64,000 nt of DNA from Sambucus nigra (Eukaryota > Streptophyta > Magnoliopsida > Dipsacales > Adoxaceae), in assembly GCA_949130495.1 (NCBI GenBank), contig OX422221.1:26609917-26673916 (forward strand). The letters run 5' to 3'. Positions 56,544-64,000 of this stretch are shown piece after piece. The first letter of the stretch is position 1; each line of letters begins with the position of its first letter. The translations under genes and the position numbers were made by a program. The notes beneath the pieces are model-generated. The model was not told the DNA's origin. It did no database searches and was given only the letters and a program-made list of their open reading frames with translations.

Positions 56544-57170
56544 TTAGGTAAGAGACCTTCGCAAAAATCTCTTCAATTCTTTTGCCGACTTGGGCCTAGC
56601 TATGTTGTGGATTCCCTTATGCTTGTCCAGGTCCATTTGGACTCCTTGCATGTTCACAATGAACCCCATAAATTTTCCACTTGTGACTTTAAATACACAT
56701 TTAAGGGAGTCCATATTAAACTTGTACTTCCTATATCTTGTGAACACACTCCTCAGATATTGCCAAGTGAGCAGCCTCCTTTTTGGACTTAGTTACGAGA
56801 TCATCCATATAAAATTCCACAATATCATGAAAGAGATCGTGAAATATATCCATCATGGTTATTCGGTAAGTAACACCTATATTTTGTAGTCCAAAAGGGA
56901 TAACCGTGTATATGAATTTACCTAACGTGATACAAAAGGCAGTCTTCTTAGCATCCTCAAGGTCCATTTTAATCTGGTTGTATCCTATATAGCCATCCAT
57001 AGAGCTATACATCTCGTGTCCCACTGTATCATCTATCAAGATATCAATGAAAGGCAATTGGAATTCATCTTTCGAATATGCCTTGTTCAGGTCCTTGAAA
57101 TCCACATATATCTTAATTTGGTCATTATCTTTTTTCCCTATTGGCATAATACTGGACAACTAACTAGGAT
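56544..57170 (-). pseudogene. Tat reverse transcriptase
   Basis: Frame 57159-56731 shows IMPIGKKDNDQIKIYVDFKD, LNKAYSKDEFQLPFIDILID, SSMDGYIGYNQIKMDLEDAK, KTAFCITLGKFIYTVIPFGL and IVEFYMDDLVTKSKK (YMDD active site, YVDD in most relatives). A shifted frame 56747-56544 continues with YKFNMDSLKCVFKVTSGKFM and GFIVNMQGV, the thumb region. The catalytic block is well kept but frames are broken. Confidence 0.93.
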
Positions 57171-58160
57171 TTTGTATAGGCTTAATGATACCCACAGGGA
57201 GAAACCTATGTACTTCCTCCTTTATCTTTAGATCCAATTCTTCCTTATTTGTTCCAGTGACTCTCTTTGCTGGGATCATTGATGGCATAACATTTAGCTT
57301 ATGGAAGCTAAAATCTTTGTCTACCCCAAGCATCTCAATACACTTTCATATGAAGACATCCTTGAAATATCACAACAGATATACTCGAGAACCATTAGCA
57401 ATAGCCTCAAGGTCTTTTGAAATAAATATGGTCCTAGGATCATCAAATTTTTCGCCTAAGTCTATCTATTCCAGCTCTTGGATTTGGGGCCTTGGCCTTT
57501 CTTTCATGCATTCTAGCCCTTCCCTACCTCCACCATAAAATATTGAATATTGGGGTTGTCAATCACCAAGCACTGGCCCAAGTTATACACCAAAAAACAT
57601 TCATAGATTGGGTCAGTCTCATCATTAAGGATTTTCGTTCCCACTCACACCTTCATAGGTTTTAGATAATCTTATCATTGTTCAAAACCACCCTTTTGCA
57701 ATGGCGAGGATTATCCTCCCGATGGGCCCTCTTTTGGCTATTTTCCTTTATCTCTCTCGATGAGAATCTACTAAGCATACTTTTATATTGAACTTGGTGC
57801 TCGATAGGTTCAATATGGGGCATCAACTAATCACGTAGCTGTCTGGATAGGCTGAGGGGGCCTAACTTCCTCGCGAACAACCTCATCTTCCTCATAAGCC
57901 ACCACTGGGAGAGATGGTGCGCGAACCCTTGCTCTGGTCCTAGGATTCTTAATTCCCCCAGTATATCGATTAAGTATGGTGGCCTCCTCAGCCAACTCTA
58001 TATAAAAGGCATCATCCACCAAGTGTGATTCCTCACATGCGAAAGGCTTCCTGAAAGCTCGAATGACTATATCCTTCCATTTTATGTTTGCCTTTGAACA
58101 TTAATGATATGTGGAGGGCACTAACCCGTGGTTGTATATCCACACCCTTCATACGAGCAA
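57171..58160 (-). other. Tat pol linker between protease and reverse transcriptase
   Basis: About 1 kb with only short minus frames (for example 58022-57831, acidic with an Arg-rich stretch). It occupies the spacer between protease and RT. I recognise no domain. Confidence 0.55.
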
Positions 58161-58517
58161 CTAGTAGGACATCTCATGGTCCATAAGATGGAACTTAATA
58201 TGAGAAGTAATATATCCTATAGTAATTACCACATTAACAAGGCCAACCAACTTGGAAGACTTATTATCATACCCAAAGATGGATAAAGGGTTCTGTATAA
58301 TCCTTGTCTCAGATATGTTGCAGGCATAAAAGGACCCTACGGGCATCATATTAATGGAGGCTCTCACGTCCATCAAAACATGATAGAAATTGAACCGATT
58401 AATTCTTGATGCCATGTAGAGCGCCTTGTTGTGGGGATATTTAACTAATTTGTTAGCCTCCAAGAATGTAACCTTTAAGAGGAATTTCCTTACTAACTTA
58501 GCCATTTCCTCCTCCAT
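58161..58517 (-). pseudogene. Tat aspartic protease
   Basis: Frame 58517-58161: NKALYMASRINRFNFYHVLM then DVRASINMMPVGSF, followed by IIQNPLSIFGYDNKSSKLVG and IKFHLMDHEMSY. The pattern LMD-G-ASIN-MPV is the retropepsin active site of gypsy elements (D-T/S/G-G-A-S); the glycines are Val-Arg here, so it would be inactive. It lies between gag and RT as expected. Confidence 0.82.
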
Positions 58518-58561
58518 AGTAGGTTTAGGGACATATTTTTCTTAGTAATTTCTAAGATTGC

Positions 58562-60447
58562 TCATGTGACCTCTAGATAAGAGTTCTTGGGAAACTCCAC
58601 ATGGTCAAAAAATAAACCAAACATTTGTGATCGTGCCACAATATCACATTCCACCCATGGATCCACTTGTTTATCCTCTAGATTGTAAACCTCTTCCACA
58701 TCTCTGTAAGCAGACTCATCGTATTCTATCACACCGTTCACTTCCCCTAGCAAGCAAGCCTCCAGCTGCCTACTCAAGTAATCGATCGGGCTCCTTTCAC
58801 TTATCGTTTCATCTTCCAACGCTAATTCACACATCTGGAATATACATTTGTCCATGGATTCTTCAAAGGTGCAAGCCATGCTTTCCCCATGTGCCGACAA
58901 AGGGTTGTTATATACATATGTTTGTGGCAACTGGATATCTCCTCTATTGATGTGTTTGTTAATCCGTCTTTGTAATGAGAAATACTTGCGTGTTGGGTTC
59001 CCCACCTTGTTGTGAATTAAGCAGAACTTTGGGTTCTCCCTGTCTTCTTACATGGTGGGTGTTGTTTTGCCCTCAACATCCCAACACATTTTATCATAGG
59101 CCATGAGATCATAAGTCTCAATAGGCTTCTCGTTTATGAAAAGTAGATCCAAGGGATCATCTTTTCCATTTTACTTCCTCTTATTACCTCTATCTCTTCC
59201 TCTTACTCCACGATTTCTATATTCATGCCTTATATTTTCACTATCAGTGTAGTTGACATGCAGGGGTAGCCCTCTCCCTGAGTTACCTATTGGTTTTAAT
59301 AGCAAACTGGATAAGGCTGAGGGTCTTAGTAGTGGCTTTACAAATAAAGGAATATTCATTGCAGCCTTTAGGAAAGTTGCAAATGTACGTTATCAAGTTT
59401 CATTTATCAAGTGTCATACATATTTGGGTGACAAACCCTTGACACAAACTTGCAAGATTTTATTTTCTCGTGTTTCCTCTATCACATCTAGAGAGCGCTT
59501 GCAAAACCTCTGAATGTATGCCACAATGCCCTCACCGATTTTCTATTTTTCTCATGCCACTTATGTAAATGTAAGTTTATCATCTTCTCGGAAGAATTTA
59601 TGTATGAATTGGACATAGATATCTTCTCAAATGTCCACACTACCTGTCTCCAAATGACAATACCACATGTAAGCCTTATTGGTTAGAGATTTTGAAAACT
59701 CTCTCACACTTAACTTCTTATTGTTGCAGTGGGCCCCCAGGTTTTCAACAAACCTTTTGACATGCTCCTTGGGATTCTCCTCTTTTCATATATACTTTTC
59801 GAAGACATATGGAATATACCCTACTGGGTAGGGTTTGTTATTATACTTCTCTGGGTATGGAGTACAAAAATCATCATATATCAAGGAAGCTTATCCTCCT
59901 TCTTTAGATGGTTCCATCATCTTTAAGAGCTCCTTCTTCATTTACTCCATACTAGGGAAAGGGGGACTATATTTCTTAAGAGCCACCACCATTGGAACCA
60001 AAATGGGAGGTGTGATTGATGTGCCACTCCCTGGACTTGTGATAGAAGCCATAATCGGCACAACAGCCGTGTTATGAGAAGCTCCTCCAACAACAAAAGG
60101 TGGAGCATGTAATGGTGGTGTTGATGGAATAACATTGTTGACCATCACTTGAGGAACTCCCCCTGAGATAAAGGGAGCTTGTAATAATTTTGGTGGTGTT
60201 ACAAAAGAACTAGGGGCTCCTATGACCCCTAGCATCGCTTAATATTTTGGCGTCTTGATAAACTCTTCAAAAAGTCTCATTAGCCCTGCCATTTGCATCA
60301 GACCTTGGTCGGTCACCACAGGAGAAGACGAAAGTTTAGCCTTAGCACGTCCTGCTCACTCCCCGTAAGTAAAAACGGTGAGGTTGCCTTTTTTTCTCGT
60401 TGCAGAGCAATAAAATCAATGTTCTTGTCCATATTATCGTTAACCAT
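58562..60447 (-). pseudogene. Tat gag
   Basis: The likely start is ATG at 60447 (MVNDNMDKNIDFIALQREKK). A Pro/Val-rich part follows (60235-59942), then the gag core with stops: NPKEHVKRFVENLGAHCNNK, KLSVREFSKSLTNKAYMWYC, HLETGSVDI and KIGEGIVAYIQRFCKRSLDV, ending KGLSPKY. The C-terminal frame 59005-58562 is acidic. This matches the retrotrans_gag fold. The Pro-rich N-terminus and a gag of over 500 residues fit Tat elements. Dead copy. Confidence 0.85.
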
Positions 60448-60466
60448 CTCTCAAAAGAGAATACCT

Positions 60467-60483
60467 CCCCAGCGGAGTCGCCA
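60467..60483 (-). other. primer binding site of the Tat element
   Basis: Minus strand TGGCGACTCCGCTGGGG, two bases inside the LTR end. This PBS type is common in Tat-lineage elements (tRNA-Arg-like primer), unlike the tRNA-Met primer sites of the other elements here. Confidence 0.85.
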
Positions 60484-60485
60484 AA

Positions 60486-62340
60486 TGTAAGATGTGGGTT
60501 CTTGGAATACAATTAGTACTAAATGAGGGGTAACCCCTTATCAAGACAAAGATTAGTGCCAAAGAACAATTACTAATGATAATAAATACAAGTCATAGAT
60601 CAACACATTTAATATCCAAAACTCCCATATTAAATGAGTCTAATGCAATAAGCAGAAGAAATCCCACAGTTGACTTGATTGGAGGGAGAAGGAACAAGAA
60701 CCTTTAGTGAAATAAAGTCAAGGCACTAACCTTGAACACAATAAATTCTTAATAACAGTATCAATGGGGTAAAGGAAGGCGGTCACACAATAAATGTTAT
60801 CACGAAAAACTCTCTTGTTTAGGAAGATTTTAGCAACGATTCTAGGTTAGAATTGCAATCCTGGAAATGATACAACTTTGAAGTATTTATATGGGAACAA
60901 GGCCACTAGAGTGACTTTGATTGCAATAAATGCATCTGAGAACAATTAATGCCAACAATGCCTTTTAATAAATGCCCAAAATATGATATTTTGGTGGGAA
61001 CACTGTTTAGGTTCTCAGAGATATGGCGACATTAATTGAGATATGATGTGTCAGCCACAAACTTATAATACTAGGAATAATTTCACTTGATTGCTATTTT
61101 AACCGAGTTCCTAAATGTCAGACGCTATGGCATCAAGCTGTTGGTAAATAGTAGACTGTGAAAGACATATTGTCACATTACCTGGAAAGGTGGTTATTCA
61201 AAGTAAGGTTGCTCGGCTGATGACTTCTCGAGCGACCTGTAAAGTGTATGTGATGGATCAAGATTGTCTTTTGGGGCCACTGTTAGGATTGAGGTCACTT
61301 GAGGAGGTTCCCCAACAAATGGTATTTAGAGCATGTGCTTGTACAAACCAAAAGTTTTTCCCAAGTATTCTAAAGGGGTTAGTATTTCCAACGTTGCCTT
61401 GCTTCCAATCCTGCAAAACAAATCTCTATGAGATAACCACGGTGAGGATGCTCGATAGAGCATATGATCTCTCCCTGGTCCCTCGAGGGTACCGATAAAC
61501 CTCACAAACATTACAAAGTAAAATTAATATTTACAAGGAAACCTTAATACAAATACATCATTATCCTTATTAAAAAGTGCACTTCCTATATTCATCCAAT
61601 AGGCTGGGTCTTTGTAGGAAGTCCATCGAGCAACTTTAGTCCTCTACGAGTAACCATATTTGATCTCTCATTTGTACATCGTTTATTTTTCTAATCATCT
61701 TTGGACTTGGACCTAATCTACATTTGTCCCTTTATAGAGATATTCATTTTCTTGTTAAGAAATATCTCTATGAAATATCCTCTCTTCGATCAACCTATAT
61801 GCAGATGTTATTTTAAACAAATAGGCAGCGAACATATAGAGGCAATAATTTATTTGTATGCGAGGGACTTTGAAATTCTTTGGACTCGAATGACCTTGTA
61901 TTTAAATAACTATTAAAATTTTGGTCTTAGAGTTTTATTGTGTTACGTTGTGGGTGTAGAAATTGTTTACCTCGGGAATTATAAAGTTTTTTTTTTAAAT
62001 ATTTGCCTCTAAAACTATTTTACTTACTCAAGTGTATAAGAGATCAGTCCAAGCATCTTTTTAATTTCCCAATCTTTTATCATCATTGCTGCATTGCTTC
62101 GCTTTAATTGCAATTGACATACATCCCCCAGTTCTACACGTGGAACGCTAAGGTGAGCGCGTGCATTCCACTTGAGGAACCTGAGGCGTCGTTATGCCTA
62201 CCGTGATCATTAGCCTTCTCTCCACGCACGCGTGCTTACTTGAGTGGCTTATTTTATTATTACATCTTTCCCTATACAAAAAAGGTTTCTTTAATCGCCA
62301 AACATTATTTACCTTTGTGGTTTTGAGTGAAATCATTTTT
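60486..62340 (-). repeat. 5' LTR of the Tat element
   Basis: Plus-strand start TGTAAGATGTGGG next to the PBS. Matches the other LTR from 60610 on. A GA microsatellite (62344-62362) replaces the place where the outer end should be, and similarity to the left copy goes on through the PMD start codon to about 62778. The outer boundary is therefore approximate. Confidence 0.7.
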
Positions 62341-62391
62341 TAGTAGAGAGAGAGAGAGAGAGAAATCATCTATTTCTTCTATTTCCTATCA

Positions 62392-62778
62392 ATGGCCCCT
62401 ATTGTCAAGAGAACTCCCTATATGAGGGAAAGCTCTTTTGAAATTGTCGATCGTCAAATCCAATGGGGAAAGTACCTCCGTGCCCCTTATTTTAGGAGTG
62501 GAAATCAGTTTTGGGTGGTCGCAAATCAATTTCTGGGTTCGTTCACCTACAAGGAAGAAGACACAAATCTTATTGTGGGCGAGGATGAACTGGTCATACA
62601 TACCTAGTTCCAACATCACCAAATTTAGGGTTGAGAGGGGGATTACCCTTATTCAAATATTGAGTTTGAGTCTACTGGTGGCTCATATGAAGGTTTGGCT
62701 GCATGTACGAAGCATATCCATGGTAAGTATGATAAACAACTATCCCTGGTTGGTTTGTCCTCCACAATATGGTTTGGC
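62392..62778 (+). pseudogene. second PMD gene N-terminal fragment
   Basis: ATG 62392 opens VKRTPYMRESSFEIV and QFWVVANQFLGSFTYKEED up to a stop at 62605. The next frame continues through TTATTCAAATATTGAGTTTGA and KHIHGKYDKQLSLVGLSSTI. It matches 6773-7175 of the first PMD copy, with Trp where that copy has a stop and five G where that copy has fifteen. It ends at the pyrimidine tract before the fold-back element. Its place beyond the 5' LTR suggests that a second Tat copy once lay in tandem, or that the LTR includes the PMD start. Confidence 0.75.
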
Positions 62779-62841
62779 CATCTCTCTCTCTCGCTAACCC
62801 ATTTTGACCACCTCTCTCTCTCTCCCTCTACCTCTCCCTCC

Positions 62842-63344
<503 letters not shown>

Positions 63345-63347
<3 letters not shown>

Positions 63348-63837
63348 TGTGTGTTTTCATAGCCTAACCGTCATTGCTATCATGATCCACCACCATGCAT
63401 AATTAAAACCCCAAAAAAAATTCCTTTGATATGTGCAAAAACAAACAAAATGTACCTTAAACTTCTTCATCTTTAAATTTGTTTATAAAATGCTCCTCTT
63501 GTGATTTCAGTTAATGCCCATCATTACCCCTCTCCATCACATTTATTAATTATAGAACATTGTTACCCTCTAAAATCCTAAATTTATTTATCTTTTTATT
63601 TAAATACCACTTCAAATTGACACAGGGGTCTAGGTTCGTACTCAGACACACTACAAACCCATCCACCCATACATTTCATATCAATCATTCAATTTTATGA
63701 CTCAATATAATTTTTTTTTCAAATAGTCAATTTGATGAGTTGGTGGTGTGTGATTGCGTACGGCACTTGTGAGTCATGTGACCGTTAAGTTTAACAAAAA
63801 TAATAAAATTAATGGCAAATGTTAGTATTCAAATAAC
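63345..63837. other. AT-rich stretch without recognised feature
   Basis: No open frame of note, no repeat of other window parts and no terminal motifs seen. Confidence 0.5.
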
Positions 63838-63839
63838 CA

Positions 63840-64000
63840 AGGGGGTTTGGTAGAGCGGAAGGGGCTCTTCCAACCTTAACCAAGGTCGGGGGTTCGACTC
63901 CCGCCTTGGGCATGGAGAAGCTTTAAATCTCTTGGCCAGCTGTCCCACCCATCGAGGTGCCTACAAATCAGCGATCGGGGATTAGTCGAGGTGCGCGTAT
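63840..64000 (+). mobile_element. Au-like tRNA-derived SINE (runs off window)
   Basis: The tRNA-like head has an A box TGGTAGAGCGG (63848-63858) and a perfect B box GGTTCGACTCC (63891-63901), the internal RNA polymerase III promoter. The body contains CATCGAGGTGCCTAC and GGGATTAGTCGAGGTGCGCG, close to the conserved 3' part of plant Au SINEs. The 3' tail and right target duplication lie beyond position 64000. Confidence 0.8.

Larger units (their letters stand above)
4918..62340 (-). mobile_element. Ty3/gypsy Tat-lineage retrotransposon, outermost element
   Basis: A minus-strand element is reconstructed from parts on both sides of a 41 kb insertion. From right to left: 5' LTR (60486 up), PBS (60467-60483), gag, protease, reverse transcriptase, two RNase H segments, integrase (53570-53052, then 12014-11440 beyond the insertion), an antisense PMD gene, and a 3' LTR from about 6733 down to 4918. 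Gag-PR-RT-RH-INT order defines Ty3/gypsy. The PBS TGGCGACTCCGCTGGGG, a second RNase H and an antisense PMD gene point to the Tat lineage. All coding parts carry stops and frameshifts. The low end of the 3' LTR is missing about 125 bp relative to the 5' LTR. Exact outer ends are uncertain. Confidence 0.8.

Noticed and set aside
63848..63915. functional tRNA gene
   Set aside because: A and B boxes are present but no cloverleaf with a proper acceptor stem can be drawn, and the downstream sequence is Au SINE body.

Overview
This 64 kb window is AT-rich plant (angiosperm) DNA made almost entirely of transposable elements nested inside one another. Plant origin is supported by Tat-type, chromovirus-type and SIRE-type LTR retrotransposons, an antisense plant mobile domain (PMD) gene, fragments of thaumatin-like and DCD-domain genes, an L1-type LINE with a C-terminal RNase H, a hAT derivative and an Au-like SINE. 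I see no intact host gene, no rRNA, no functional tRNA gene and no CRISPR array.

Layout. (1) 1-3162 ends in a Helitron-like 3' terminus and carries two oppositely oriented host gene fragments: thaumatin-like (minus) and DCD (plus). (2) 3176-4917 is a chromovirus-type solo LTR that abuts, without a matching target duplication, the truncated LTR of an old minus-strand Ty3/gypsy Tat-lineage element. (3) That Tat element frames the rest: one LTR at 4918 to about 6733, an antisense PMD gene at 6773-11060 with a 4 x 125 bp minisatellite, then pol and gag read leftward from 60447 to 11440, a primer binding site at 60467-60483 and the other LTR from 60486. (4) Its integrase core is split by a 41 kb insertion, 12020-53051, flanked by ATATG/GTATG. 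This is a minus-strand chromovirus (Tekay/Del-like) element that has gag but no recognisable pol.

The 41 kb element was itself hit five times: a SIRE-like Ty1/copia element in its 3' LTR (12078-20275, flanks ACAAG/ATAAG); a 2.7 kb solo LTR in the poly-Gln part of gag (24847-32563, flanks TTGTT), which in turn holds a copia element with a long open pol frame (25627-30626, flanks CTTAT); a pol-less SIRE-like derivative in the leader (33458-38306, flanks TACAT/TGCAT); a 1.2 kb hAT derivative (39617-40808, 8 bp flanks); and a structurally complete 10.4 kb LARD (40863-51224, flanks ACATA). A 5'-truncated LINE (54385-55814, 15 bp flanks) lies in the second RNase H of the Tat element. The two LTRs of the 41 kb element serve as each other's empty-site controls, so the LARD and hAT insertions can be confirmed within the window.

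Relative order from nesting and decay: Tat is oldest, then the 41 kb chromovirus element, then SIRE copies, solo LTR, hAT and LINE; the LARD and the inner copia element look youngest, with nearly identical LTRs and perfect target duplications. (5) The right edge holds a second PMD N-terminal fragment beyond the Tat LTR, a roughly 500 bp fold-back element whose arms end in mirrored GA/TA microsatellites, and the start of an Au-like SINE running off the window.

Functionally, nothing here is an operon or host pathway. The coding content is retrotransposon gag, protease, reverse transcriptase, RNase H and integrase, nearly all broken. The least ordinary items are the antisense PMD gene, the gene-fragment chimera beside the Helitron end, LTR 3' ends that have duplicated their primer-binding region, the palindrome array in SIRE U3 regions, and the shared termini of the LARD and the gag-bearing element.
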